Shown: one piece after another, positions 1 through 8,954 of the stretch
Position numbering within the stretch: the first letter of the stretch is position 1
Layout of the letters: the number at the start of each line of letters is the position of its first letter
DNA from: Bordetella pseudohinzii
GTDB lineage: Bacteria > Pseudomonadota > Gammaproteobacteria > Burkholderiales > Burkholderiaceae_B
DNA length: 64,000 nt
NCBI RefSeq assembly: GCF_000657795.2
Contig: NZ_JHEP02000003.1
Span: forward strand, 248,001 to 312,000
Direction: 5' to 3'
Notes under the pieces: generated by a model
The model's database searches: none
Told to the model about the DNA's origin: nothing
What the model saw: only the letters and a program-made list of their open reading frames with translations
Made by a program: the position numbers and the translations under genes

Positions 1-1368
1 GAAATCCTTTCGCGCGAAATCTCCGTGGACGAGGACCTGCCGGCCTGGTGCAGGCTGACGGGCAATGAACTGGTCTCCTGGACCCAGCAGGACGGGCAGC
101 GCAGCTTTCTGGTGTGCAAGGGCGCGCTGGCCGAACGCCAGGCGCCCGCCGCCCCGGCCAAAGCGCCCCGGCCGGCCGAACCGCGCCAGGCGCCGCGCCA
201 GCGCATCGCCGCGCCGCCCCTGCCGCCGCTGGCCGTCACCGGCATGGGCAGCTGGCCCCGGCCGCGCTGGATGATAGAGGCCATGCACGCCCATGTGCAG
301 GGCCGCCTGTCGGAGGCGGCTTTCCAGGAGACGGCCGACGACGCCGTGCGCCTGGCCGTGGCCGCGCAGGAGCAGGCCGGCGTGGACATGATCACCGATG
401 GCGAACAGCGCCGCGACAGCTATGCCAGCTTCGTGGCCTCGCGGCTGGACAACTGCCAGCTGATTCCGCTGACCGATCTGCTGCCCCTGGTCGACGATCC
501 CGAGGCCTTCGCCGCCGAGCTGCGCGCGCTGGACATCCCCGCCGGCGAAGTGCGGCATCCGGCCGTCTTCGGCCGGCTGGCGCGCTCGCGCCCGCTGGTG
601 GCGCACGAGGTCGATTTCGCGCGATCCGTCACGGGCAAACCGGTAAAGGTGGCCTTGCCCGGTCCCTATCTGCTGACGCGCACCATGTGGATGGAGTGCA
701 TCTCCGACCGCGCCTACGACAACCGCGAAGCGCTGGCGGCCGACATCGTGCGGGTGTTGCGCCAGGAGCTGGCCGAACTGCTGGACGCCGGCGCGGCCCT
801 GGTGCAATTGGACGAGCCCGTGCTGTCCGAGGTGGTGTTCTCCGGCGCCAAGAACAAGCGCAGCTTTATGTGCGGTGCGCTGTCCGAATCGCTGGCGCCC
901 GCGCAAGAGCTGGCCTTCGCGCGCGACCTGCTCAACGCCGTGCTCGACGGCATGCCGCAGGAGCGCACCGCCCTGCATGTCTGCCGGGGCAATTGGACAC
1001 CGGACGAAAGCGTGGCGCTGTCGGGCGATTACGCACCCCTGCTGCCCACGCTGGCGCAGGTGCGCGTGGGCGCCTATCTGCTGGAGATGTGCACGCCGCG
1101 CGCCGGCGACGTGGCCATGCTCAAGGCCCTGCCCGATCATGCCCGCATCGGCATCGGCGTGGTCAATCAAAAAGATCCGGCCATCGAGTCCGAAGACGCG
1201 GTGGCCGCGCGCATCGAGCGCGGCATCGGCCTGTTCGGCCGCGACCGGCTGCTGCTGCATCCGGATTGCGGCTTTGCCACTTTTGCGGACAACCCGATCT
1301 GTTCGGCCGGAATCGCCCAGCAGAAACTGGCCGTGATCGCCCAGGCGGCCGGGCGGTTCGCGCGATGA
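1..1368 (+). CDS. TusA-like domain fused to MetE-type (cobalamin-independent methionine synthase II) domain, 5' partial
   Basis: The reading frame is open from base 1, so the start lies upstream; a GTG at 25 is internal to a domain and is not a convincing start. Window residues 1-42 resemble the C-terminal half of TusA sulfur carriers (a DLPAWC segment, then ELVSW and a closing beta strand ending in CKG). After a Pro/Ala-rich linker (about 45-70) comes a MetE/UROD-type barrel. It has the zinc-ligand pattern of cobalamin-independent methionine synthase: LHVC (His326, Cys328), the Glu of YLLEMC and HPDC (Cys423). The barrel matches only the catalytic half of MetE. Methyl or thiol transfer is a reasonable expectation, but the substrate is unknown. 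The TusA CPxP active site would lie outside the window. Confidence 0.8.
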   Translation, partial: EILSREISVDEDLPAWCRLTGNELVSWTQQDGQRSFLVCKGALAERQAPAAPAKAPRPAEPRQAPRQRIAAPPLPPLAVTGMGSWPRPRWMIEAMHAHVQGRLSEAAFQETADDAVRLAVAAQEQAGVDMITDGEQRRDSYASFVASRLDNCQLIPLTDLLPLVDDPEAFAAELRALDIPAGEVRHPAVFGRLARSRPLVAHEVDFARSVTGKPVKVALPGPYLLTRTMWMECISDRAYDNREALAADIVRVLRQELAELLDAGAALVQLDEPVLSEVVFSGAKNKRSFMCGALSESLAPAQELAFARDLLNAVLDGMPQERTALHVCRGNWTPDESVALSGDYAPLLPTLAQVRVGAYLLEMCTPRAGDVAMLKALPDHARIGIGVVNQKDPAIESEDAVAARIERGIGLFGRDRLLLHPDCGFATFADNPICSAGIAQQKLAVIAQAAGRFAR

Positions 1369-1423
1369 CCGGGCCGCGGGGCGCCCGCAAGGCTATGATG
1401 GCGCACCCCGGACTGGAATCATC

Positions 1424-1687
1424 ATGAATAAATACGACCTCGAAAAGAACAAGGCCCTGAAGCTGGCCGGCCAGCTGCGCCAGGGCGGCACGCCCGGCCG
1501 CTTCGGCGCCGGCCAGGCCCCCGACCGGCGCGAGCAGCGCAAGCTGGACCAGGCCGCCGGCCTGGTGCCCTTCGCGCTCAAGCTGCCCCAGGCCCAGGCC
1601 GAACGCCTGCGGGCGCTGGCCCAGGAGCGCGGCGTCTCGACCAACGACATCGTCGCCGAGCTGCTGCAAAAAGCGCTGGACGCCTGA
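1424..1687 (+). CDS. Small conserved-looking hypothetical protein with possible ribbon-helix-helix C-terminus
   Basis: 87 aa, ATG start preceded by GGACTGGAATC. The N-terminal half is Lys/Gly/Arg-rich and likely disordered. The C-terminal 35 residues (from [19 protein letters not shown] to LLQKALDA) look like the beta strand plus two helices of a ribbon-helix-helix fold: the strand FALKLP, then a helix, then STNDIVAELLQKAL. That would suit a small DNA-binding or antitoxin-like protein, but no toxin gene is adjacent. It lies 55 bp after the MetE-like gene and 6 bp before yaiI, so co-transcription is likely. I do not recognise the family, and the function is not assigned. Confidence 0.6.
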   Translation: MNKYDLEKNKALKLAGQLRQGGTPGRFGAGQAPDRREQRKLDQAAGLVPFALKLPQAQAERLRALAQERGVSTNDIVAELLQKALDA

Positions 1688-1693
1688 CCGCCC

Positions 1694-2158
1694 ATGCATA
1701 TCTGGGTCGATGCGGACGCCAGCCCGGCCGTCATCAAGGACATCCTCTACCGCGCCGCCCAGCGCTGGCGGCTGCCGCTGACGCTGGTGGCCAACCAGAT
1801 GCTGCGCACCCCGCCCTCGCCCTGGATCCGCGCCGTGCAGGTGCCGCGCGGCTTTGACGTGGCCGACGCGCATATCGCCCAGCATGCCGTCGCCGGCGAC
1901 CTGGTCATCACCGGCGACATCCCCCTGGCCGCCGATGTGCTGGCCAAGGGGGCCATGGCGATCAACCCGCGCGGCGAGCGCTATTCGCCGGAAACCATAC
2001 GCGAACGCCTGGCCATGCGCGACATGATGGAAGAACTGCGCGCCTCGGGCGTGGACGCGGGCGGCCCCTCCGCCTTCAGCCAGGCCGACCGCAAGGCTTT
2101 CGCCAACCAGCTGGATGCGCTATTGGCGCGGCAGGCGCGCGGCCAACCCGGGCCCTGA
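1694..2158 (+). CDS. yaiI: YaiI/YqxD family (UPF0178) protein
   Basis: 154 aa, the usual family length. It opens with the family signature WVDADASP near residue 4, an Asp cluster typical of PIN/NYN-like nuclease folds. Later come [10 protein letters not shown] and a GxxYxxxxI segment (GERYSPETI). The family is widespread and its biochemical role is not established. A nuclease-like fold is inferred from the conserved acidic residues. The gene follows the small upstream gene by 6 bp. Its 3' end overlaps the convergent DUF1275 gene by 39 bp. Confidence 0.85.
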   Translation: MHIWVDADASPAVIKDILYRAAQRWRLPLTLVANQMLRTPPSPWIRAVQVPRGFDVADAHIAQHAVAGDLVITGDIPLAADVLAKGAMAINPRGERYSPETIRERLAMRDMMEELRASGVDAGGPSAFSQADRKAFANQLDALLARQARGQPGP

Positions 2159-2767
2159 GCGCCACGCCAGCCGCGCCGCGCCCAGGCCGGCCACGGCGGC
2201 GATGAGCGGCAGGGTGCAGGCGGTATACCGGCTGTCGAACCAGGCGCAGGCGGCCACGCCGGCCAGGAAGCTGCACCAGCGTCCCAGGCCCTGGGCGGCA
2301 GCCCAGATGTCTCCCGAGGCCAAGGCCCGGCCTGTCCTGACCAGAGTGCCGGTGATGAAGGTGACGCCCGCTTCGTCACCGCGGACCTGATTGAGCACAC
2401 CCATGGCGGCGGCAACCCAGAGGACTTGCGCGAATCCGCGGTGGGCATCGCCCGGGACGGCGGCGGCCCCCGCCAGCAGCGCGGCGCACAAACCCAACAA
2501 GACAGCGCCGCGCGAACGGGGCGCGGCCTGGCCTATCCCGGCCGCCAGGGTGGTGGCGGCAAAGAACGCCAGGATGACGGCCATGATGGGCAGCAGGGCC
2601 AGGCTCAATTGCCCGTGGCCGAGCGCCACGCCTATCCTGGCGGTGTCCCCGGTAACATAGACAGCGAATACCGGCGCGCCGCGCAGCATCATCATGGCAT
2701 CGGTCGCGCCGGCCAGCGCGATGAGAAAATGGGCCGAAGGGCCCGGCCGGGGGTCAGGGGTAGGCAT
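2120..2767 (-). CDS. DUF1275 (YoaK family) membrane protein
   Basis: 215 aa, with about six hydrophobic segments (roughly 13-35, 55-75, 88-105, 115-130, 160-178, 183-203). Family features are the early [12 protein letters not shown] stretch, a [11 protein letters not shown] motif and the later [13 protein letters not shown] motif, the paired G-N/D-T segments typical of YoaK proteins. The function is unknown, and a transporter-like role is only inferred. It is divergent from the LysR gene at 2817 with about 50 bp between starts, so that regulator may control it. The 3' end overlaps yaiI on the other strand by 39 bp. Confidence 0.8.
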   Translation of the reverse strand: MPTPDPRPGPSAHFLIALAGATDAMMMLRGAPVFAVYVTGDTARIGVALGHGQLSLALLPIMAVILAFFAATTLAAGIGQAAPRSRGAVLLGLCAALLAGAAAVPGDAHRGFAQVLWVAAAMGVLNQVRGDEAGVTFITGTLVRTGRALASGDIWAAAQGLGRWCSFLAGVAACAWFDSRYTACTLPLIAAVAGLGAARLAWRSGPGLAARLPRQ

Positions 2768-2816
2768 GGCGGTCAGCGCGGCAGGGTGATGGAATCAGAT
2801 CGGGGAACGGAGAATC

Positions 2817-3713
2817 ATGAGTTTTGAACTGGCCGACCTGCGCTTGATACGGCTGTTGGTCGAGGCGGGCAGCCTGTCCGAGGCGGCGCGGCGGGTCGAC
2901 AGCTCGCCGGCGGTCATGAGCCGGCGTCTGTCCGCGCTGGAAGCGCGCCTGGCCTTGCGCCTGTTCCATCGTTCTTCGCGGCAGTTCGTGCTGACCCAGG
3001 AGGGCGCCATGCTGCACGAGCGCGCCCTGGCGGTGCTCGAGTCGGTGGCCGAGATCGAGGCCGAGATCGCCTCGGTGGGCGAGGTGCCGCGCGGCCTGCT
3101 GCGCGTGGGCGCGCCCATGCAGATCGGCCGCCAGCGCGTGGCGGCGATCGTGGCCGACTTCACGCAGCAGTATCCAGAGGTCGAGGTCCAGCTTACGCTG
3201 TCGGACGCGGGTTTCAATGTGCATGACGATGCGCTCGATGTGGCGATCCGCGCCGGCCTGCCGGACGGCCCGGACATCGTGGTCAGGCGCCTGTTGCGCA
3301 GCCGGCGCCTGATCTGCGCCACGCCTGGCTACCTGGCCAGGCATGGCACGCCTCGGGTCCCCGAGGACTTGCTGCGGCATAACTGCATCCGGCTGATCCG
3401 ACGCCGGGGTACTTTCGATCCCTGGCTGTTCCGGCATGCCAATGGCGAGGTGCGCACGGTGCAGGTCGCCGGCGCGCTCACCAGCGCCAGCGGCGAGGTC
3501 ATGTACGACTGGATCATGCAGGGGCGTGGCATCGGTCAAAAAGCCTTGTGGGATGTCGAAGAGGACTTGAGGGCGGGCCGCCTGGTCGAATGCCTGGCCG
3601 ATTACGCCTGCCACGACATCGCGCTGTATGCGACCTGGCGCGCGCGGCCGCAATTGCCGCTGCGCTTGCGCCGTTTTGTCGATAGCCTGGCGCTGGCCTT
3701 CGGCGCCGATTGA
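2817..3713 (+). CDS. LysR-family transcriptional regulator
   Basis: 298 aa, typical LTTR length. The N-terminal winged HTH (about 1-60) reads LRLIRLLVEAGSLSEAARR then SSPAVMSRRLSALEARL. A linker helix and the substrate-binding effector domain (about 90-295) follow, with the common GLLRVGAPM entry and VDVAIRAG-like segment (LDVAIRAGLPDGPD). ATG start with GGAACGGAGAATC upstream. It is divergent from the DUF1275 gene, the most likely target by LTTR convention. The downstream amidohydrolase is convergent and less likely to be controlled. The inducer cannot be predicted. Confidence 0.9.
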   Translation: MSFELADLRLIRLLVEAGSLSEAARRVDSSPAVMSRRLSALEARLALRLFHRSSRQFVLTQEGAMLHERALAVLESVAEIEAEIASVGEVPRGLLRVGAPMQIGRQRVAAIVADFTQQYPEVEVQLTLSDAGFNVHDDALDVAIRAGLPDGPDIVVRRLLRSRRLICATPGYLARHGTPRVPEDLLRHNCIRLIRRRGTFDPWLFRHANGEVRTVQVAGALTSASGEVMYDWIMQGRGIGQKALWDVEEDLRAGRLVECLADYACHDIALYATWRARPQLPLRLRRFVDSLALAFGAD

Positions 3714-3726
3714 GGCCGGCCGCGCG

Positions 3727-5121
3727 TCAAACGATGGGCACGCCCGACTCGCGCATCAAGCGCTGCGCCGAGGCCTGCAAGGCCGTGGTGTCCAGGCGGC
3801 CCGCGTGGCGCAGCACGCCGTCTTCCTTGACGACTTCGCCGGCGATCATCACCAGCGAGACATCATTGGGCTGGGCATAGGAAACCACCGCCTGGACCGG
3901 GTCCTGCGTCGACAGGATATGCGGCCGGCTGCGTTCGATCATGATGAGGTCTGCTTGCTTGCCGGGCGCCAGGCTGCCGATGCGCTCGGCCATGCCCAGG
4001 GCGGCCGCATTGCCGCGCGTGGCCCATTCCAGCACCTCGCGCGTGCGCACGGCCGTGGTCTTGATGGGCGAGCCGCCGGTGCCCACCGCCGCGCCCGCGC
4101 TGGCCTGTCCGGCCAGGGCGGCGAAGGCATCCTGGTTGGCGTACATGCGCTCGACCAGCAGGGTGGTGCGCATGAGATCGAACATATCGCCCTTGTTGCC
4201 GACCTCGCTGTCCACGCCGATCGAGGGCAGGCCGCCGGCGGCGCGCACGCGCCCGCTCAAGGGGCGGCGCGCATGGAATTGCATCTCCACGCCCGGCGTG
4301 GCGGTGATCGAGGCGCCATGGTCGATCAGCAGGCGCACTTCGTCGTCCTCGAAGTAGTTGGCGTGCACGACATTGTGGCGACCGGCCAGCAGACCTTCGG
4401 CGGCCAGTTGCCGATAGCCTCCGGGCACCAGGCGGTTGGGGCGGCCCCAGGCGTGCGCGCTGCTGAGCAGATCGAAATCCAGGGCGGCGCGAAAATCCTG
4501 CCGGCAGACTTCCAGCGTCGCGTAATCCGGACCCAGGATGGCCATGGCCAGCGTGACCCGGGCCTGATCATCGGACAGCGCGCCCAGGCGCAAGCGGCGG
4601 ATCTCGGCCACGGGGTGCGGGATCTCGGAGAAATGCCGCTCGCCGGGGCGCGGCTTGGGTTTGATCGTGCCGTGGCCGAACACGGCGCGGATGCCGCTGG
4701 CCTGCAAGGCCTGGATCGCGGCATCGGTGTGCTCGGGCGTGCTGTTGTTGTGGCACCAGTCGAAGATGGTGGTCACGCCCGCGTCCATCTGCGAGAAGGC
4801 GCCGGCCAGTGTGCCCAGATAGGTGTCTTCCGGCGTGTAGAGCGGCGCCAGGCGGCCATGGAAATAGTTGAAGTAATCCAGCCCGGCCCAGTTGCCGCCG
4901 ATGCCGCGCAAGGCGGTTTCCCAGGTATGGATATGGGCGTTGATCAGGCCGGGAAGGACCAGCCTGCCGGCCGCGTCGATGCGGCGGGCGTGGGGAGCGT
5001 CGATCCGGGGGGCGATGCGCGCGATGCGGTCGGCCTCGATCAGGATGTCGGCCTGCGGCAGGTCGCCGATGGCCGGGTCCAGCGAGAGAAGATGGGCGCG
5101 CGTGATCAGTGTTTGCGGCAT
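3727..5121 (-). CDS. Amidohydrolase family protein (cytosine deaminase / SAH deaminase-like)
   Basis: 464 aa. The barrel carries the metal-binding pattern of the AHS superfamily: NAHIHT (HxH) after strand 1 near residue 60, later His in VVHANYFEDDE, and the Asp of SIGVDSEVG. A composite N-terminal beta domain (DILIEADRIARIAP) and a C-terminal VxxVxxxGEVVKEDG strand are typical of TrzA/AtzB/Ssn-type deaminases and chlorohydrolases. It probably hydrolyses an amino or amide group on a heterocycle or related small molecule; the substrate is unknown. The gene starts 2 bp after the stop of the Bug gene at 5124, so the two form an operon in which the binding protein may supply the substrate. Confidence 0.85.
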   Translation of the reverse strand: MPQTLITRAHLLSLDPAIGDLPQADILIEADRIARIAPRIDAPHARRIDAAGRLVLPGLINAHIHTWETALRGIGGNWAGLDYFNYFHGRLAPLYTPEDTYLGTLAGAFSQMDAGVTTIFDWCHNNSTPEHTDAAIQALQASGIRAVFGHGTIKPKPRPGERHFSEIPHPVAEIRRLRLGALSDDQARVTLAMAILGPDYATLEVCRQDFRAALDFDLLSSAHAWGRPNRLVPGGYRQLAAEGLLAGRHNVVHANYFEDDEVRLLIDHGASITATPGVEMQFHARRPLSGRVRAAGGLPSIGVDSEVGNKGDMFDLMRTTLLVERMYANQDAFAALAGQASAGAAVGTGGSPIKTTAVRTREVLEWATRGNAAALGMAERIGSLAPGKQADLIMIERSRPHILSTQDPVQAVVSYAQPNDVSLVMIAGEVVKEDGVLRHAGRLDTTALQASAQRLMRESGVPIV

Positions 5122-5123
5122 GG

Positions 5124-6071
5124 TCAGGGGCTCTTCTTCAGGCCTTGCTTTTGCAGGGCGGCGGCGATGGTCTGGTCTTCCTGGGCGATGACGTTGGCAA
5201 AGGCCTCATGGGGCAGGAAGGCGGGCTGAAAGCCATTGGCCAGGCCGCGCTTCTTGAAGTCTTCGCTTTGCACGGTGGCGCGCACGGCCTGTTCGATGCG
5301 CGCGCGCACGGCGTCGGGCAAGCCCCTGGGCGCGGCCACGCCGCGCCACATATCGGCGCTGAAATCGTAGCCCTGCTCCCGCGCCGTGGCCACGGACGGA
5401 AACGAGGGATCGCGCCGCGAGGCCAGCACGCCCAGCACCTTGACCTTGCCGGCCGCGACCTGCGGCGCGACCGAGCCTGGCAACGTCATCGAGGCATCGA
5501 TGTCTCCGCCCAGCAGGCTGGTGATGGAGAAGGCCGAGGCAAAGGGAATGTGGTTGACCTCCACCTTCTGCTGCTCGAAGAAGGCCTCGGAAGCGATCTG
5601 CAGATGGCTGCCCACGCCCGAGTTGCCGACCCGCAGCTCGCCCGGCTTGCGCCTGGCCTGCGCGATCAGGCCGGCCAGGTCGTCGAAGGGCGCGTCGGCG
5701 CGGGCCACCAGCACGGGCGACTCGATGCTGACCTGCGCCACGGGTGTAAAGGACTGGTAGTCAAACGGCAGCGTGCCGGTGTGGTAGGCCGTGGAGATCG
5801 AATTGGAGTTCATGATCAGGGCATAGCCGTCAGGCTTCTGGTTGGCCGTGTAGCGGTAGGCCACCGCCCCGCCGGCGCCAGGCTTGTTCATGATCAGCAC
5901 CGGCTGGCCCAGTTCGCGCGCCATGCCCTCGCCCAGGGCGCGGCCGACGACGTCGGGCGCCGTACCGGCCGCCCATAGAATGGTCAGTTCCACCGGCCGC
6001 GCCGGGTAGGTCTGCGCCTGCGCGGCGCTGGCCAACAGGACGGCGCCGGCGGCCGCGATCATGATTTTCAT
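5124..6071 (-). CDS. Bug-family (tripartite tricarboxylate transporter) solute-binding protein
   Basis: 315 aa. An N-terminal signal peptide (KIMIAAAGAVLLASAAQA, cleavage about residue 20) precedes the Bug fold: YPARPVELTILWAAGTAPD at the first lobe, then NKPGAGGAVA and the later TGTLPFD/VGNSGVGSHLQIA segments. Start at the ATG after a strong AAGGGGAA Shine-Dalgarno. Bug proteins bind carboxylates or other small polar solutes in the periplasm. No TctA/TctB membrane gene is present nearby, so it must share a transporter encoded elsewhere or act as a sensor. It is translated just ahead of the amidohydrolase, whose substrate may be its ligand. Confidence 0.9.
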   Translation of the reverse strand: MKIMIAAAGAVLLASAAQAQTYPARPVELTILWAAGTAPDVVGRALGEGMARELGQPVLIMNKPGAGGAVAYRYTANQKPDGYALIMNSNSISTAYHTGTLPFDYQSFTPVAQVSIESPVLVARADAPFDDLAGLIAQARRKPGELRVGNSGVGSHLQIASEAFFEQQKVEVNHIPFASAFSITSLLGGDIDASMTLPGSVAPQVAAGKVKVLGVLASRRDPSFPSVATAREQGYDFSADMWRGVAAPRGLPDAVRARIEQAVRATVQSEDFKKRGLANGFQPAFLPHEAFANVIAQEDQTIAAALQKQGLKKSP

Positions 6072-6264
6072 GGGTTCCCCTTGCTTTTATGTCAGGCCGC
6101 GGAGTTGGCGGCAGCAGGCATCTTAGGGAGACAGGTCCGGCGCCAACAAGACACGGCCGGACAAACCAGCTTTGCGTCGGCGGGTAAAGATGGCGTCGAG
6201 GCGGCCGGTTTTGTCGGCGCCCATGCCAAGTCTTTGCGCCCGCCGATGGCCTGGCGCGGGCCGC

Positions 6265-6293
6265 AAAAAAAGAGGATGCCTCGCGGCATCCTC
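6265..6293 (-). terminator. Intrinsic terminator of the porin gene
   Basis: A perfect 9-bp stem (GAGGATGCC / GGCATCCTC) with a 4-nt loop, followed on the minus strand by seven T residues (A-tract 6265-6271 on the plus strand). It lies 28 bp beyond the porin stop codon. Confidence 0.9.
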
Positions 6294-6320
6294 CTTGGCG
6301 CTTGCCTGCCGAGGGCAGGA

Positions 6321-7427
6321 TCAGAAGCGGTGGCGCAGGCCCACGCCCAAGGCCGTGCTCTTCAGCTCGTCGATGAAGGCATAGTTCTTGGCGTAGGAAG
6401 CATAGGCATACAGGCCGGTGCGCTTGGACAGGTCATAGCTGTAGCCCAGGCTGAAGACGTTCATCTTCTCGTCGCCGCCGGTCAGGCGGTCGTTGGACGG
6501 GTCCACCATCTGCCAGGAACCGAACAGGCTGCCCGCGCCGCCGACCGGCATGGTGGCGCCCACCATATAGGCGTTGGCCTTGAAGCCGTCCGCGAAGCGG
6601 TAGCTGCCGAATTCGTCGCTGTAGGGCGTGCCGCTGGGCAGGTCCTGGCCGACGAACCAGCCATCGGTCGTGCGGCCGTAGGCGGCGGCCAGCTTGACGA
6701 CGTCGAAGTCGTAGCTCAGGCCCAGGGCGTACTGGCGCGGCGTGGCGCCGTTGTCGATGCTGGAGCGGTTGGCGCCGTTGAGCTGGTCATAGGTCAGCGT
6801 GACATTCAGCGGGCCTTGCAGATAGCGCAGGCCGGCGGTGATGCCGCGCGTGTTGTCGGCCGTGCGGAAGCCGCTCTGGTCGCCGTTGTTGGCGTCGACA
6901 TTGAAGGAATAGCCCACGCCCAGCTCGAAGCCGTTGACCGAGGGGGTCTTGTACATGACCATGTTGTCCCAGCGCATGGTGTTGGCGGCGCTGAAACCGG
7001 TGCCGATGTTGGCCTGGGTGTAGCTGGTGTAGAAGGGGTCGATGTCGGCCAGGTAGTTCGAGCCCACGGTGGCCTGGCGGCCGAATTCCAGCGAACCCCA
7101 GGCGTCGTTGGCCAGGCCCACGGTGGCCTGGCGGCCGAACAGGCGGTCGCCCTGGGCGCGGCTGCCGTTGCCGGAGTCAAAGCCGCTTTCGAGCTTGAAG
7201 GTGGCGCGCAGGCCTTCGCCGAGGTCTTCGGCGCCGCGCAGGCCCCAGCGCGAGCCTTCCTGGATGCCGTTGATCATGCCCACGCCGCTGCCGTCGAAGC
7301 CGGGGCCCTTGATTTTGTTGTAGCCAATGCCGGTGTCGATGACACCATAGAGGGTGACTGACGTGTCTGCCTGTGCCATGCCGGCCAATGACAGGCCGAG
7401 CGCCGTTGCGAGCAACGTCTTTTTCAT
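6321..7427 (-). CDS. Gram-negative general porin (outer-membrane trimeric beta-barrel)
   Basis: 368 aa from the ATG at 7427, chosen because it begins a classic signal peptide (KKTLLATALGLSLAGMAQA) and has GGAG about 9 bp upstream; a longer in-frame start would add a non-signal extension. The mature protein begins with DTSVTLYGVIDTGIGY, the standard first strand of betaproteobacterial porins, contains GSRWGLRGAEDLG and GRQATVGL, and ends with the C-terminal Phe strand (GVGLRHRF) read by the BAM machinery. It forms a diffusion channel for small hydrophilic solutes. It is a single-gene unit with its own terminator and a long 5' leader. Confidence 0.95.
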   Translation of the reverse strand: MKKTLLATALGLSLAGMAQADTSVTLYGVIDTGIGYNKIKGPGFDGSGVGMINGIQEGSRWGLRGAEDLGEGLRATFKLESGFDSGNGSRAQGDRLFGRQATVGLANDAWGSLEFGRQATVGSNYLADIDPFYTSYTQANIGTGFSAANTMRWDNMVMYKTPSVNGFELGVGYSFNVDANNGDQSGFRTADNTRGITAGLRYLQGPLNVTLTYDQLNGANRSSIDNGATPRQYALGLSYDFDVVKLAAAYGRTTDGWFVGQDLPSGTPYSDEFGSYRFADGFKANAYMVGATMPVGGAGSLFGSWQMVDPSNDRLTGGDEKMNVFSLGYSYDLSKRTGLYAYASYAKNYAFIDELKSTALGVGLRHRF

Positions 7428-7742
7428 CCGAGAGATCTCCATACCGGGGTTGGCACCGCGAAATGCCGGTGCAAAAAAAAGGAACAAAACATCGGCAGGA
7501 TGTCGTTCCCAGGCCCCAAGTGTAGGCCAATTTGCTGGCTATTCCGTCTAATTGCAGGCAATCGCCATGTATTCCGGCCGACTTTGAAACATTGAGTTTC
7601 CGAAACAGCCCGCGGCGGTCCTCTCAATGGACGTGATTATCCGAACGGCATAAGTCCCCGTTCCGGATTAATGCAAATGCCGCGCCGGATTTTCCCGCCT
7701 TGGTTTGGTCCGTCGATTATCTCCGGGGGATGGAGGGGCGGG
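7428..7742. other. Intergenic region between the porin and the lipoprotein operon
   Basis: No gene is supported here. On the porin side there is a small hairpin (GCACCG/CGGTGC around 7456-7475) next to an A8 run, which would lie in the porin mRNA leader. The rest is of mixed composition and probably holds the porin promoter, but I cannot place -35/-10 boxes with confidence. Confidence 0.5.
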
Positions 7743-7772
7743 CGGGATTATGAATCCCGTAGGGACGTCCCT
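7743..7772. promoter_or_regulatory. Two adjacent palindromes upstream of the lipoprotein operon
   Basis: CGGGATT-ATG-AATCCCG (7743-7759, perfect 7-bp arms) is followed one base later by the perfect palindrome AGGGACGTCCCT (7761-7772). Directly downstream is an AT-rich, promoter-like stretch (7773-7802) in otherwise GC-rich DNA. The position suggests operator sites for the operon starting at 7850. The binding protein is unknown. Confidence 0.5.
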
Positions 7773-7849
7773 ATTTGTGACATTTGAAATATTTAGTACA
7801 CTTCGGACACCAAAACGGCGAAATCGTTCGCCTGCACACGGAGAAGTCA

Positions 7850-8530
7850 ATGATCAAGGCGGTGATGAAGGCCGGCACGCTGATCGCGCTCGCGGCAGCA
7901 CTGGCAGGTTGCGCAACCGAACGTTCGCAGGCCGTGGCGCCGCCACAGACGGCGGCGGCTTCCAAACCCGCCTATCAGGGCCCGCGCAGCCCGATTTCCG
8001 TGGGCAAGTTCGATAATCGCAGCAATTATCTGCGCGGAGTATTTTCCGACGGGCAGGATCGCCTGGGCGGACAGGCCAAGACGATTTTGGTCAGCCATTT
8101 GCAGCGCACTGGCCGATTCTCCGTCATGGATCGCGAGAACCTGAGCGAAATCGCGCAGGAGGCGGCTTTCAATAAAAAGGCCAACCAGATCAAGGGCGCG
8201 CGTTATGTGGTGACGGGCGATGTGACGGCCTTCGGCCGCAAGGTGACGGGCGACAACCAGCTCTTCGGCATCCTGGGCCGCGGCAAGGAGCAGGTGGCCT
8301 ACGCCAAGGTCGACCTGAACGTGGTCGATGTGTCCAGCTCCGAAGTCGTCTACTCGGTGACCGGCGCCGGCGAGTACGCCCTGTCCAACCGCGAGGTGCT
8401 GGGCTTTGGCGGCGCGGCGGGCTACGACTCGACCCTCAACGGCAAGGTGCTGGACCTGGCCATCCGCGAAGCCGTGGACCGCCTGGTCGACGGTGTCGAA
8501 CAGGGCGCATGGCGTCCGTCCGCCAACTGA
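7850..8530 (+). CDS. CsgG/HfaB-family outer-membrane lipoprotein
   Basis: 226 aa from the ATG at 7850, chosen because it opens directly into a lipoprotein signal (AGTLIALAAALAGC, lipobox LAGC, Cys about residue 20). The mature part resembles the periplasmic domain of CsgG-type proteins: ISVGKFDNRSNY, DGQDRLGGQAKTILVSHL, GRFSVMDREN, GARYVVTGDVTAFG and VAYAKVDLNVVDVSSSEV. CsgG forms the curli secretion channel, but no curli subunit genes are present. Proteins of this subtype occur with DUF4810 and DUF799 lipoproteins, as here, and their joint role is unclear. First gene of a three-gene operon. Confidence 0.85.
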   Translation: MIKAVMKAGTLIALAAALAGCATERSQAVAPPQTAAASKPAYQGPRSPISVGKFDNRSNYLRGVFSDGQDRLGGQAKTILVSHLQRTGRFSVMDRENLSEIAQEAAFNKKANQIKGARYVVTGDVTAFGRKVTGDNQLFGILGRGKEQVAYAKVDLNVVDVSSSEVVYSVTGAGEYALSNREVLGFGGAAGYDSTLNGKVLDLAIREAVDRLVDGVEQGAWRPSAN

Positions 8531-8538
8531 GGACGGCC

Positions 8539-8949
8539 ATGACGATCCCTCGATTGACCCGCGCGGGCCTGGCCTGCGCCCTGGCGCTTGGCCTGTCGGC
8601 CTGCGCGCAGCAGAAGTCCCTGTACAGCTGGCAGAGCTATCAGCCTTCGGTATACGCCTATCTCAAGGACGATGGCTCGGATCCGACCGCCCAATTGGCG
8701 GCCATGGAGAAAAACGTCGAGACCGCGCGTTCGGCCGAGCAGGCCCTGCCGCCTGGTTTCCGCGCCCATATGGCCTTGCTCTATCTGAAGACCGGCCAGG
8801 ACGACAAGGCCGTCGAACAGTTCAATGGCGAGAAGAACGCCTTTCCGGAGTCGGCGCCCTTCATGGACTTTCTGATGAGCAAGAAGGATGCGTCGGTGGC
8901 CGGCCTGGCCAAGTCCGCGACTGACACCAACACCGCAAAAGGGAAGTGA
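8539..8949 (+). CDS. DUF4810 lipoprotein
   Basis: 136 aa. ATG at 8539 with GAGGAC just upstream, 8 bp after the CsgG-like stop. The signal peptide ends in a lipobox (LALGLSAC, Cys about 21). The mature region LYSWQSYQPSVYAYLK followed by a helical, TPR-like second half (GFRAHMALLYLKTGQDDKAVEQF) is typical of DUF4810. The helical repeat hints at a protein-protein contact role in the periplasm. It is encoded between the CsgG-like and DUF799 partners, so all three lipoproteins probably act as one complex. No enzymatic residues stand out. Confidence 0.85.
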   Translation: MTIPRLTRAGLACALALGLSACAQQKSLYSWQSYQPSVYAYLKDDGSDPTAQLAAMEKNVETARSAEQALPPGFRAHMALLYLKTGQDDKAVEQFNGEKNAFPESAPFMDFLMSKKDASVAGLAKSATDTNTAKGK

Positions 8950-8954
8950 GCCTC

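Noticed and set aside
6092-6289. Small minus-strand ORF between the porin terminator and the Bug gene
   Set aside because: It overlaps the porin terminator, has no ribosome site and shows no coding pattern.
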